64,000 bases of DNA from Oreohelix idahoensis (GCA_024509875.1 JAMPIV010019072.1:186001-250000); one strand, 5' to 3'. Shown: positions 11,178 to 23,885, numbered from the stretch's first letter. Numbers and translations: made by a program. The notes: generated by a model from the letters alone, not told the origin.

Positions 11178-11520
11178 AAATTAATATGAGACAAACATAA
11201 AGGTATGTTATCAGGCACTCATAGGAAATAAAGAAGTAAAACACTAGACAACAGAAAAACAACAGACATGAGTGGCTTACCCAGGATTCGAACCCTGGAC
11301 CTTCCGTGCGACAACCCCGCCTAGCTATGCAAGCTAATCACACTATCCTCCCTGCCATCTACGCATCACCAAAAAATGATGCTTCGATGACAGGTCATTA
11401 ATGCGAACCGCAAGTCATAACACCGGAAGTTTACCATAGGCAATTCAGCCTATTAATGACGCAATCACTTCTGTTGTTCCCCTATTGTACAGTATAGGCC
11501 AGTCCAACAAGACAAAGACC
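11178..11520 (-). mobile_element. SINE family 3, full single copy
   Basis: A 343-bp minus-strand insert with perfect 10-bp duplications ATAATTCCAT (11168-11177 and 11521-11530). Read on the minus strand it starts GGTCTTTGTCTTG and ends near GTTTGTCTCATATTAA. A tRNA-like segment with box B GGGTTCGAATCCTGG lies in the middle, not at the 5' end. The same sequence forms most of the 466-bp satellite unit at 36686-40176, so this is the dispersed parent form of that array. Confidence 0.85.
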
Positions 11521-11744
11521 ATAATTCCATTATTTTATGTACCAAGACTAGTTTTAAAAAAAAAATACTTTAGGCGGAGTCGGGAGTCGAAGTCGGACTT
11601 TTGTCTAGTTGAAACTATATACTAAATGGTTTTGCTGAACAAAAACCATGGAAGATTAGTTTAAAAAAAATACAGATGAAGAGTACCCTCAAATTCTTTT
11701 TAACCACCTTCATATTTATAATATATATCGCAATGTACCGTAAT

Positions 11745-12250
11745 GTATTATTATCACCATCATTACAATTTTTCATTGCGCTCCTTATGGTGCGTGGATC
11801 AACTAGTGTACCTGGTTCTCTTGCTGGAAGCCTGCACCAAGCATTCACATGCTCTGTCGAAACCGTTTGCCCCTTAGTTCCTAAAGCCAACCCTACTTCC
11901 CCTGTCAAGGCTACGACCAAATGTCTCAAAAGGATTCTCTGTTTACGTACACAAAGACCTTGCTTTCTATTTTCCATCTCGATTACTTAAAGCTATCTTC
12001 TATTTTTGGTTGCACTAGTCTAATTAGCACGTTGTATAATGAACATGACGCATAAATAAGGCTTCCATGCCAGACATTTGAACTAGGCAGTTCTGTGTCC
12101 GCTCCAAGAGACGTCATGTGATTGTGTACTATTATTTTCATCATTGTCCTTTCCGTTCCTAAACAGTATGGAGACGCCACTGCAGCTGGTCCCCTTGTAG
12201 GAATCCTGTACCAAACAGTCATACGCCCTTGCCGCAGTAGTTTCTGTAGA
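11745..12250. repeat. Two diverged copies of an old repeat
   Basis: Segments near 11745-11880 and 12130-12250 share an order of similar blocks (ATTATTATCACCATCATT-like, then a conserved CCTG(C/T)ACCAA core) at roughly 60 percent identity by eye. Probably two relics of one element. No gene recognised. Confidence 0.35.
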
Positions 12251-12311
12251 AATTAGCTTTTCATGATGAGCTTGCAAGCCTCGTGCACAACTTCACATTT
12301 GTCGCCGTGTA

Positions 12312-12486
12312 CGACATCCCAGGGGTTGCTGTAGTTCTATTTTGTCTTTGTCTCGTCAGAGACCCTCGGAAACTGCACGAGGCTCTCATTTTTATGCTGG
12401 CTTATACGACATGCCTGAGGATGCAATATGCCTATTTTTTTCTTTATCTCCTCAGAGACCCACGAGAACTACACGGGGCGCTTTAG
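12312..12486. repeat. Diverged tandem duplication, about 95-bp period
   Basis: Two neighbouring units start at CGACATCCC (12312) and CGACATGCC (12407), and both contain CTC(G/C)TCAGAGACCC followed by GAACT or AAACT GCACGAGG-like sequence. The function is unknown. Confidence 0.5.
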
Positions 12487-12503
12487 AACTACTACTTCTT
12501 CTA

Positions 12504-13008
12504 CATTGATCCTCAGCCGCCGCTGTTAAAGCAGTCAGCGGCCATCACGCCTGGTGGCGTCTTGTAGGGCAATAACAAGCTTCTTCCACTTTTCTCGTTC
12601 GGCGGCCATCCTTCGAGCAGTGCCCAAACTCTGGTTCATTCTTTCTATCTCGGCCTCCACAGTTCTCCACCAAGTTGTTTTTGGTCGGCCTCTCTTTCGC
12701 TTTCTTTCAGGGGTTCTTAGCATGGCTGTTCCTGTGATGGCATCAGGGTCTCTTCTGAGGACATGGCCGACCCAACTCCATCGTCTGCCAGATATCAATG
12801 TGTGCAATGTCGTCTTGGTTGCTCCGAGTAAGCAGATCTTGGTTGGTGATGGTATTCGGCCAAAAGATTCGGAGAATTTTCATTAGGCATGTTGTGTGGA
12901 AAGAGGACAATTTCGACATTTCCTTCTCTATTTACTCTCCAGCATTCCGCTCCATAGAGAAACACAGAAAGTACACAGCTCTCATATACTCTGACGTTGG
13001 TTTTAAAA
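12504..13008 (-). pseudogene. 3' end of an RTE-like LINE (same family as 40866-44166)
   Basis: The minus strand encodes the C-terminal tail RRWSWVGHVLRRDPDAIT and a GKRKRGRPKTTW-like stretch, nearly as in the intact copy. It continues upstream with stops and frame changes. The 3' end has the same GATC-then-GAAGAA-type tail. It is 5' truncated and inactive. Confidence 0.85.
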
Positions 13009-15747
13009 AATGAGAGTGAGTGAAGGTGTGTGACTGAATGAAAGAGTGAGAGAAGAAAGGAGTAGGCGCCATTCTATTAAGAATGCCTGCTGTTCGCTGA
13101 CACATGAAAGAACACCTCTGTCTGTATCAGAACAGTTCACTCTTGTGAATGTGTAAAGGGATGTTTTAAGAATCAGAAATAGTTTACTGGAAAGTAGAAT
13201 ATAGGCAAAGGATTTGACATTCTTTTCACACTTTATTCCTTCCCTTAATTCTGTAATTATATTGTCATTTACAATTACAGTGATTTAGCTTGTGCCTCCA
13301 GGTAAAAGAATAAAAGACTTTATCTAATTAGACTTATTACCAAATGTTTTCATTCACCATAAATGTGACAACAAGAAAATAAAACAGACTCGATGTTTTG
13401 AATTTCTACAAATATAAAATAAAATTTTCAAAATACATAGTACAGAAGAAGAACCCATAAAAACCAGGCTGCAGTTTGGCATCTTTACAAATACAATGCA
13501 CATGTTACTTTGAATATGTTCTTGTTTCATAAAAAGGTTTTCTTCATTTGGACACAGAGGTATATAAGCTTCTCAATGCTAGTATTGTATACTCAGCTTT
13601 ATAATGTGTGTGTTTCTGCCTGGCTCTAAGGCTAGCCACGGGTGTTGGTTTGCTGAATGATGTAAGTATTTTCTGGCTCAGTGGGTTGCATCGCCTGTTG
13701 TCTGTCTTCTCGCTCGTTTGGACTACTAGTGCAGGCTCCTACTGTTTACACCATTCAGACAGGAGAACAAATAAATGTAACATTGACTTAGTTTTCTGCT
13801 AAGTTGAAACGCATCTGCCCTTCCCTCTGATTCCGTTGCTGCATAAGATAATTATGCGCTCCCGACTGACACGGGTAGCAGCATAACAGTTGTGTGTTGT
13901 AACCACGCATTCTACCGTTCTGTCTGTCGTGATTTTATGAAATATCTGACACTTTAGTTATGGTCTGCCCTGTTTTTCTTTCTATTTCCTAGCTACGCTC
14001 ATTTTTCTTACATATTGCTCTTAATTCTGTCTTTAGTCCCGTCAATCTTGAATGGGCCAGACTAAGTCACGTGGAGATGGCGGCAGTTTGGCCAAAGTTC
14101 TTTTATTTAGCGATTCTTAGGGGAACGGCAAGTACCCTGTCCCTTTGATTCATGGGGGACACAGGAAATTCTAGGCCCTTTAATTTATGCCGTCCTCGGT
14201 TTCATCCCAAATGCAAGTCGCTCGTAGAGCGGGGAACGCGTTGCTAATTACGTCTTTTTCCGTCTCGCGAGGCGGCCGGGGACTCTCTCCCCTTTTGGTC
14301 TTACGTCTGGTTTGTTTCATCTTGAGCGAGCTGGAAGAATTCCTGCGGAACACCTGCAGACTCTATCTTACTATTTAAGCTAGGCGTCCCTAACACTCTT
14401 TACCATTTGTCTCTAGGGGAATCCTTCCCACTTAGCAAAGTGCTATTATGTTGAGAGCTTATACCAGTTATAGTGTGGACTCTGATTCTGAAATTTGGTA
14501 AGCACATTTACTTAGTTAAATGTCCTGGCTTTTTTCCCCCCTACCTTAATCATAAATAGTCGAGATCCCGTGTTACGTTATTTCATCTTTATATATTTAT
14601 AATTCTTAAAGTAAAGTAATTTTTGTGTGACCCGGAGTTCTGATTTTATTAAGCACGATACCAATTTAAAATCTGCTAAGAGTTAACGCCAAGAGGGGAT
14701 TTTCCGTGAGACAGAAGTGTGAGCTGATGTATATTTTAATGGACCAAAGTTTTCCATTTGGACGTATATATAAATAATGCTATAAAGATTTTCGCTACAT
14801 GTTATATTGAGTGTGAGTGCATGTGACGAAGTGGATGACCTCTATCGATCTTTGGTTCTCTCCGGCAGTATCGGTACATTTGTGGTACTGATTTTTATAA
14901 GGTGCAGTCAATTATCGCACTTTTCTTTCTTGTTTACTTTCTTTCATTTTTCTTTATTTTTCTGCTAAGTAGCAGGTATTTGATTTTATCAAATCACCCT
15001 GTATGTGATAAATATCTCATTTGCAAGGAGCGGCTGATATGATACATCACATTTGCTTGACTCTACCCAGATTTGTGGTTATAGGCGCGGCATATTAACA
15101 CGTACATCGGTCAGCGCTATCGGCTTAAATCACCGATAAGACACGGATTTTGCGCATCCATTCAACAGATAACGAGATTACTGTCTGTGTGTCACATGTG
15201 GGCATACAAGTGTGATATAATCGCTTCCGGTCACTTGGTTTAAAGTAATCATGGATTTATTTAATTTTACACAATATAAGTCTACAAATGTGTTTGTGAG
15301 AGTGTATGCAAGACATCATATTACCATATATGGGAGACGTGACCTTTTGCACAATTTTTCCATGTAGGAAATATTTTGAAAGTGCCACACCCGACATGTT
15401 TGAAATGATTGGATCTTTCTGATTAGATTAATATCATTGAGGGGGAATATAGGCTGACCATTTCGCAGTTTTATCTCACTGTGAATTTCAAGCTCGCCAA
15501 GACCTCAGACCTCGCCAGAGTAAGGACTAGATTCATAATTCCTATTTGTTAACCGGACCTTTTATTGGAGAACCAGATAAGACTTACAAAGCAAGGTAAA
15601 TCTCTTTCAAATTTTAATAAGGAACACCGGGACTAGGAAACTGAAAAAAAAAAACAGAAGGGGCAATTTATTGTAAAATTAAAGACATCCCAGACGCGTG
15701 TAAGAGAACAATTCGTCTCTTTTATTCATCTGAGCAAACAAGTCTGT
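13009..15747. other. No recognisable gene or repeat
   Basis: About 2.7 kb of moderately AT-rich DNA with only short frames (the longest about 64 codons) and no convincing splice-bounded exon. A somewhat GC-richer patch at about 14190-14370 reads open for 63 codons but matches nothing I know. Confidence 0.5.
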
Positions 15748-15780
15748 ACCCACAAAAGCCAGATCCAAACCTCAGAAATG
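15748..15780 (+). repeat. 33-bp LINE microfragment
   Basis: Nearly identical to 9952-9984 inside the RT gene at 9378 (shared core AAAGCCAGATCCAAACCTC), with unrelated sequence on both sides. Confidence 0.7.
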
Positions 15781-16017
15781 CTAATAATATTATTAGTTAC
15801 CGCAAATCAGGAAACAAGAATTAATCTCCACGCATTATGAGACTCCAAATGAAAAATAAGGCTCTAAAAATGCGAGCTGGACCATTCAAGAAATCCTGTA
15901 GGCAACTGATACCAGAGTTTTGATGAGCATGACTATATATTGGAAATGGGAAAAAATCGTTAGCTACATGCGATTTTTCTCGCCCCTGTCCGTTTATTGG
16001 GAAAAACTACGGTCGAT

Positions 16018-16285
16018 TTTGAATTCTTCTTCTTCCTCGTTCATCCTGAAAAGGACGGTGGTTGCGTTGTGTCTGTTTAAGCCTAAGCTGTGATATCTGC
16101 ACCTTTCGGTCGACACATCCGACTTCTGCACGGCATTTTTAGGACCGGGTTTGCCTTCCCATTGCGATCCACACTCGCTCAGCCAGACTGCACTGCTGCA
16201 GACTGTTTCCAGGACCACCACGTGGAGGTGGAGTGCGGTCTTGACCAGCTCTGATTCGCTGGTCCTGACGCAGGCAGTCAAATAA
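16018..16285 (-). repeat. Dispersed repeat with GAA-type tail
   Basis: On the minus strand it starts near TTTGACTGCCTGCGTCAGG and ends in GAAGAAGAAGAA. A related copy lies on the plus strand at 23936-24143. A 95-codon frame is open here but is broken in the other copy, so coding is doubtful. It may be part of a LINE or a SINE; I cannot place it. Confidence 0.65.
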
Positions 16286-19200
16286 AATCGATTTTGAATG
16301 AAAGGATATTTTCACACTTTCCCCGACCAGAGAGACTTTTGCTCATGAGCAGTCGTCTTTTGATCCCGGTTCATCGGAGATTTCTTTCCCGTGTACAGGG
16401 GTCCCTGTCTGCGCAGTTACCTGGTGCTAATCTACAACAAAAGGTTTTCAGATCTTCGGCGAACATGCCGGACGTGAGTAATCTGACAGCCAGCATACGC
16501 CCTAGCCCGCCCCTTATGAAGAAAGGACAGTTTATGAATCACAATATCTGCTTATATATCGCGTGAAAAAAAACAGGTAGGCGTGGCTAACTAGAAACAA
16601 GACAGATTAGCGAAAGGCATGACTGTTTGTGCGATAACTTTGTGCATGCTAATCAAAGAAACACGTGGGAAACACGTTGAGCAATTGCCGTAGATTTGTG
16701 ATAGGTGAATTAAGACTTAAGTTTGGTCCCTTCTGAATAGCAATAGAAACTGGTGATAGCTCAGTGAGATGAAAAAATAGAAATAGATTTCACGAGTGAG
16801 ATGGAGGAAATATATTAGAGTCGGTCTCTGACCCTCGAGTTGATTTCTCTCAGTCAGCCTATCATCTACAACAGATTAAGATTTTGTCAGACCGTCTAGT
16901 ATAATATATATATTAATATATATCCCTCACATACACACACACATAAGTGACTACAATAGACTCACAGACGTGAAACTACGACAATGTAAAATATAGATAA
17001 TTTGGGAACGAACTGACCGACACACTGGAATAAGTTTATGTGAATTTTAATTATCATTATAAAATTCCATCACCACACATAAAAGTACATCAAACATATA
17101 CACATAGTCATAAAGTCAATGAATTGCTACAAGAATGATAGACCCATTGGTATGATCCTTTCCCTCGATGTATAGCCCACAGTCCTGTTAGAAGAAAAGT
17201 GATCGCCCCAAAGAGTCACGGATACATCTGCTGTAGTCTAATGATTTCCCTTTAAAGGTATGAACAGACTTTGATACTCTAATCTATCCTAAGGAAAATA
17301 TTGTTAGCAACAAAGAAACTTGCATAAAGAAATACAAAGTGGGTGAAATTTGGTATACCATAAAAGAGTCACTCGTTCCTGCTTTCTCTCTGTTCATTCA
17401 TCAGGGCCCTGACATACATTCTTACCTACAATCGTGCTGTTATTCGCCGTCTGGCGCAAACTTTAGGACACCCACACACTTTAATCTGTCTTTCTTTTAA
17501 TGAAGCGGATCCCAGCTCTGCAGATTTTGGGTTCATCCAAAGTTCCGGGGAGCGTCCTCTTCATGCGAATATTTTTCAGACTAAGGTTAGTGTCACTTGA
17601 ATCAGGAGTTAAGAATTAGTTTTAAGCGGGCTCACAGTGTCAGAATCACGAGGTTTCCACTACTTAGGAAAAAATGTCTGGTTTGTAACTTCGATCAAAG
17701 GTAAAATTCTTGGTCACACCACACTGTGTCAACAATGTCAGAAAGGTTATTGATTGTAATATTTTACTTGCCACACGGTCTGAAAGGTACTTGAGGTTTT
17801 TCTCAGGAAGAATTAAGTCTGGCTCGATAGGCCCGTTACTTCATTTAATCTTAAAGTTCATGTAATGGGTACTCTGTCGTTTTGGATGCCAACGCAATGC
17901 CAGACAGGTTTTACTTTATACACCCAAGTCTTTAAGAAAAAAATGTTTTTTGTTCTTCACAGATATTTCTCAGTACTTAAACGCTGGCAAAGTTGGGCTA
18001 CCCCAGTTTCACCGAATAAAGAGAAAACAACATATAAAATACTTATACATACTATTCCTCGGTTATAACTTACATTATAAACTGCAAGCGTAGAGCTTGT
18101 CTTATCGTTTAAATTCCCGTGAAATAAGTTATATTAATAAAATCAATCATCATGATTTAGAAATACATACGTATTTCGTCAATACTCAATGATGAATCAG
18201 TGCAGTTATAAGTTAGTTTAAAATATTCTCGACTGATTACTAGCAATTTAATAAAATTTATTTATAGCTGCATGAGTTTAAGCTAGAATGTGGTGGATTT
18301 GATGTTATGAATTTGTTGTTAGGTATTAATATGTTAATAAATGAGATTAGCTATGAAGGTCCCTGAATTTACCCAATAGTATTGTGAACTTTTCAGGGTA
18401 CCTTTCAGCTACCACCTTTTTTATCTCAATCAAAATGTATTTATATTAGTACATTAAATGACTTCGTTTTGTGTCTAGGGTTATGAATGTAGAGTGTAAT
18501 GTACAATAATCAACAAACATACAAACGGATAGTTTATTATTCACAACAGCACACAGTACTACCACAATAACATACAAATGACACTCTAAAAGGCTATCTT
18601 ATTTAAGACTGTGGTTGAATTTTGTGTAAAGATAATTTTTACAATTTTATTATCCTGATTTCAATTTATTTGGAATCAGGATTGACAATTTAAAAGTGAA
18701 ATCACAATAGTCAATCACATCAGTCAAATAGCACAATAGATCCTATGTCCATACATAAAAATATTATTCTCATATACGTCTGTAGTGTTCTCCTACTTTA
18801 AGGAAATACTGGTAGTACCACTAGGTTGTTGTTTGAATCATATCCTTTTAATAATGTTTGTTTCTATTTTGTCACTTGTGGAACTATTAATATTTGTCCC
18901 AATTTTATTCACTTTCCTATATAGTTCTTTTAAAGTTCTGTAGTTGAGCTCTCAGGTGCCGAACGAGAACTTATCTTTGCAGTAGAAGATAGGTTGAACC
19001 TTTCCTCTGCTCGCTTGACAATCTGTTCCCTGTTTGATAGGCAATGGCCACTAGCATGGGCTCGCAGTAAACAGGCAGAGTCCTTAATCAATCAATTTTC
19101 AAGCGTTTGGTACCACATTAAAGTCTGTACCCAGGACCTCACAATCTTCAATGAAATACACACAGAGACGATGACTGACACAGTTTCGATCTGTTTTATT

Positions 19201-21110
19201 GCCCAGGCTGCTTAGAACTTGTATTTTAAAGCACAGCCTGCTCTCATCTATCACTGTTGAAACTTTTCCTAGAAATGGCGTCCCCCCTCACGCTTATTCT
19301 GACAATATCGATTCAGTTAGCCAATCTCTGTTAATTTTACAGTGTAAACAGTCTTTTCAAAAAATATCATTCAAACTTTTCTACGTTACTAGGCTATTTA
19401 TGTTTATTCAAAGGTCAGCCAATAATATTTCATCTCACTTCAAATGCCACCCAATCGGATTCACTGTACTATCTGAGCCTATCTGTCACCTACTTTTTTC
19501 CCAAAAATATGCGATCCAATCTAAGCAGATATGACTTGACTTGACAGTATATCTGATCTCTATGTATTGTTTTATCAATATTTAATTAGTTAAGGGACTA
19601 TTTATATAACTAATAACATATTCTTGGTCAGCAAGTCTTCAGGTACACGAATATACAATTTTTAAGGTGCTATGTGGGTTGGTTCAAAATTCTATCTTTT
19701 TTTCTATGTTAATTGTTTATTTTTAAACTACCTCTCGTTCACTCTTTTCTCGTGTACTTACGAGATAAATACGAGAGCTTAGGTCATTCATAATAAGAGC
19801 TTAACATGTTTCCATGACGTAGTGTCCACAATTCTAACTTTTTCATTGTATTTGGGGAAACCCCTAAGGCAAGGCTTGCCCCTGTGCTAGTGTTGGCTTT
19901 TAGTTTAAAATCAATGCGAAACGAATTAGCATTTCATCTATCCTTGCCCCTCCTCGTTCCACAATGCATTTTAGGCAAATTTTTTTCTTAGAACTAGGAA
20001 AAGTGGGTGTTTATGTCAAGGACGAATTTGAAAAATTGGGTACCGTTTTGTTCGGCTATTCGTTAGCAAATAATAATCTGAAGGCGTAGGCAACAACAAC
20101 CGTTCTAGCAGAAAATTCTTTTGTACTTTCTTATCTTTGCCTTTATGCCCTATATTGTTATATATTAATTTAGATATTGTATTTAGAAATCACTACATAG
20201 AAATTATAATTTATTTTGCTTTCCACTGAAACACGTCAGCTAGAGAATATAACAGACTTACAATTTAATTACTTCTGCACAGAAATCTAACTAGTAAAAT
20301 GAAATAAGCGATTTTCACTAAAACACTCAACACTACTAGATGTATGTATATTACCTCCACACAGAACTACAGGTGATCGCACAAACTAAGAATTATACGC
20401 TGATATATATTTGAAGTCTAGAAGCTCGGCAAATTGTCGAAACAAACTGAGAAACGTCGCTATACAGCTTATTCTTTTACACGAGCGACCTGTCTACTGC
20501 GAATCTGGAGAACTGAATGAAGTCAAGTTTAAACTCCGAGTAAGATATCTGAAAACCCGACAAAGGATCCCACGTTATTTCGAAAATCCGAAAATAGTGT
20601 CCTCTTCCCGTCTTAACACTTCACATAACCTTAAACGCAGCCATAACTGCCAAAACGCATCTTCACACCCACTACGACATGTCTCATTTCTGAGCTGTGC
20701 ATGAGGGCGCCGTTCACACCTCACGCCTAGAAACTCCAAAGAAAAACTCGTGTCAGCTTGAAAATGTAGACAAATGTCTGCTCTCTATGTCTGACGAGGC
20801 GGATTCTCACACTATTTCGTTCAGCCAGGGACTGACACATTACGCAATAAAATGCGTTTCTAAATGAGAAATGAAACAGGCGAAAGTTTGAATGGGAAAG
20901 TAATATTTTGTCGCAAACGAACGAATGTGAAAACCAGGAAAAGGATAAAAGAGCGATAATAAAGTAGAGGACACGGGTAGAAAAGAAAAGAATATAGAAA
21001 ATTTATTGATCATAAATCTCTATGCGACAGCAATTTAGATTGACAAAGAATGAGGGGTGCCGGTGAGATTAAAATGGACTGATCAAGGTGCTCAATTTTC
21101 ATGTCACACG
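16286..21110. other. Long stretch with no recognisable gene
   Basis: About 4.8 kb of AT-rich DNA. It contains simple TA and CA runs near 16905-16950 and scattered frames of 67-111 codons without known domains. I see no element boundaries, no promoter-like clusters and no coherent exon series. Confidence 0.5.
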
Positions 21111-21262
21111 CTGGGAGGACAACATTAGACAATCTTTGAAGGACCGAGGACTAGAATGGAACCAGGCCAGGAGGAAGACAGCCGATAGGATAGTCTGGCG
21201 CTCTCTCTTCCAAACCTCTACACCTTACGGTAGAAGTGGAACGACTAAGTAAGTAAGTTATA
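21111..21262 (+). mobile_element. LINE 3'-end copy (same family as 9378-10354)
   Basis: About 150 bp nearly identical to 10206-10354, including the stop region and the AAGTAAGTAAGT tail. It is severely 5' truncated, and the left junction lies just before CTGGGAGGAC. Confidence 0.85.
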
Positions 21263-21324
21263 ATTTACATGTAATGTTTTTATGCTTAATATTTGGGTTT
21301 CGCCTTTTACTACAGTGGGTAGGG

Positions 21325-21337
21325 CCACTAGGGGGTG
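21325..21337 (+). promoter_or_regulatory. CTCF-like site next to a CpG-rich patch
   Basis: CCACTAGGGGGTG matches the core of the animal CTCF motif closely. It lies 20 bases before a CpG-rich stretch (21358-21395, GACGCCGCGGCGCGATCG). The motif is short, and occupancy cannot be judged from sequence. Confidence 0.3.
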
Positions 21338-21445
21338 TGAATATTTTAGCCTGTAGACGCCGCGGCGCGATCGTCACTCGCACGTCTTGGAGAGCGATTA
21401 GCGCATGGCTGAGTTTACCTGTGTGAATAGTTAGGAAGCAGAGCA

Positions 21446-21460
21446 GGGGGGGGGGGGGGG
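21446..21460. repeat. Run of 15 G
   Basis: An uninterrupted G15 homopolymer, the longest G run on this strand in the window. It could stall polymerases or form a G-quadruplex, and its length may be an assembly uncertainty. Confidence 0.9.
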
Positions 21461-21499
21461 AAGTACGGTTGTGGGTTGTGATTTTGAATCGAGAGAATG

Positions 21500-21962
21500 T
21501 GGGGTGTGGTTTGATCTAGTGAAAGAACGTAATTTGTTTATAAACAATAGGGACCTGGCTGTACAGCGGTTAACGATAATTTGTTTTTGACTTGTTTGTA
21601 TTTTTCAGAGCGTGGTCAAGCCTGCAATTTGTGCTCTTTTACTCATATTTGTGGGCACCTTACGTCGTCAAGGGCCCACCTGGCAATTGCTTGATAATCG
21701 TAACCTTGCCAGTCATACATATATCTATGGCTAATACATATCTCCAGTGTAGACGGGTAGTTGCCTTTGCCCTCCAATCTTCGGGCAATATCGTTAGACC
21801 AATTTTCGTCCTGTCACTTGGGAGTACATGCTGACAGCCCTTTAGCAGGATGTACGACTCCAGCCAGACGGGCTGCCACCTTTGCCATCCAAACTTGTCG
21901 ACAACACTGTCAGTCCCATTGACAGCCAGTAAACCCGGAATGGATTAGAGTATTATGCAGAT
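21500..21962. other. Unidentified repeat-like DNA with an internal duplication
   Basis: Two similar blocks occur at about 21748-21815 (GACGGGTAGTTGCCTTTGCC) and 21862-21930 (GACGGGCTGCCACCTTTGCC). No gene recognised. Confidence 0.4.
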
Positions 21963-23535
21963 AATATTAATATTGTTTGCACCCCGTTTTCCGCTGATGG
22001 TTTTAGTTATTTTATGTACTGTTCTTTGTTTATTTCTCAGTGCTGCCCTTCTGTCTGTCTTGCAAGATCGGCGAGGAATTTTCTTTTGTTGACTCGGGTT
22101 TGACGTTTTATTTCCTTTTCCAGCTGACTGTACTGTTTGCTACATATTTCCTTTAACCTGGGGGACTCTGCTTCATCGCTATGGTGTTTAATGTTTCTGG
22201 CGTTATCCAATCTTGTCTCATCTTTTCCTGAAATCCCAAGCATTATTTGCTGCTTTCCGTATACATTGTTAAAATAATGTTGAATTTGTGGCTAACATCA
22301 GCAGTCGCTGTCTTTTCCTGGCTTTTGGCAATTTGATATCGTCTCTTTATATCAACCACTAAAGCTTTTCTGGTAAGGATGTCCTTCAGTTTGATGATGT
22401 CATACCTTTTCTGTTTTGCTCCAATTGGTCCAGCAGTTCTGAGTGTCACCTTCAGTTTTGCTATTGCTAAGTGGTGATCGCTTTGAAGATCTGCACCTCT
22501 TCTTACTTTCACATTTGTGATGAATGACTCCATCTGCCATTGATCATAATGTGGTCAATCTGGTTTTTGTCCCGACCGTTCGGTGATTCACATGTTAATT
22601 TGTGAATTTCTTTGTGCGGAAAAAGTGTTCCTCTAATGACCAAGTTGTTAATGCTGCAGAAGCTTATTAGTTTATCCTCACTCTCGTTTGCTCTTCCGCT
22701 GTCGCATTTTTCATTACTTTTTCATTATATGCATTATGTGTTCAAACTTTCGCATCGAGGTCTCCGATAACTATGATAAGATCATATAAAGGTGCGGTTT
22801 CCATTTCCTTTTATAGCTGTTGATAGAATTCGTCCTTGACCTCTTCATCTCTGTCATTGGTTGGTGCACAGCATTGTATTATTGTTGTGTTGGTGAATCC
22901 CCTTCTCAGTCTTGTTCTTATCAGTCTGTTGATTATGGGTTTCCATTCCAGTCATACCCTTTCTATTCCTATCTTTACGGTAATGGCTACGCCTTCATTG
23001 TGCTGTCTTTTGCAGAGTAAAGTATTGTTTCTCCTGTTACTGTTTTTATTCTTTCTGATCCCAGTTCCATCTGCTCTCACTTATTCCCAGATATGCAATA
23101 TGTAGTTCCCCATTTCTGTTGTGATCTGCCACAGCTTTCCTGCCTCATTCATACTTCTGATGGTCAAGAATCCAATTCTGGTTTCGTGTTTTGCGATCAG
23201 GGCATCCGTTTTCATGCCAATTGATTACTTTCGGCTTTCACCACTGAAAGTCATACGAGCCTCAGACTCCGGATGACTGTACCACATCAAAGCTTTCTTA
23301 TTTGTTGCTGTTTTCGTAACGTGATTTTTTTTTTTTTAAACATAGACAGGGGTGTCGACCCTGCGCTAAAAGCCACAACCTGGAGAACCAGGGTGCTAGC
23401 TTTAGTCTGACCCCTACCCGCGCAATCCTGTCTAGCTTGGTAGAACCTGTCAGAGTAAAACTACCGTTGGCTTAGCACTGGGGGTTGTCACTTGTCAAGG
23501 TACTTAAGCCGCCTTACCGCTTCAAGGTATAAAAG
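21963..23535 (-). pseudogene. Decayed 5' half of an RTE-like LINE
   Basis: It lines up with 42568-44165 of the intact LINE: the 5' untranslated part (23341-23535), the APE endonuclease region and the region before RT. Readable pieces include VKVRRGADLQSDHHLAIAKL at about 22510 and KQYSQLEKEIKRQTR at about 22120. Frames are broken several times, and the whole RT is missing. Inactive. Confidence 0.85.
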
Positions 23536-23776
23536 GTAGTCCCATAGTAGATACTGACGTGGGAAAGTGTTAGAGACATCACTATACAAGGTCCAGCATC
23601 GAGAGATGGGGTGACCAGTAACATTCCTCGCTGCCTTTTCCTTTTCTAACTCAAGAGCAGAGTCAGGTACCTATTTACAGCTGTGTATACTGAAGCGTGT
23701 CGATAACGTGAATCGAACCCTACACCTTTGTCGCGAGAGACCAGCCGCTCTAACCACTCTGTCAATCAGAGCAAAG
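23536..23776 (-). mobile_element. SINE family 2, second copy
   Basis: Reverse-oriented relative of 8808-9059: box B complement GAATCGAACCC at 23711-23721 and box A complement CCACTCTGTCAATC at 23754-23767. Its 3' end directly abuts the 5' end of the RTE-like relic at 23535. I could not define a clear target duplication. Confidence 0.8.
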
Positions 23777-23864
23777 GTTAATACCTTGAAGACCCTCATT
23801 TCATACTCTAAGTTTGGCCATTGTTGGACTACCGCTACAGTGCAGGGGAGACAAACACGCTGCA

Positions 23865-23885
23865 GAGGACAACATTAGACAATCT
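23865..23885 (+). repeat. 21-bp LINE microfragment
   Basis: Identical to 10209-10229 and 21115-21135 in the LINE copies (core ACAACATTAGACAATCT), but with unrelated flanks. Confidence 0.6.

Noticed and set aside
13009..21110. A host gene spread over the long unassigned stretch
   Set aside because: I looked for protein-like frames with splice borders on both strands and found only short, low-quality ones.
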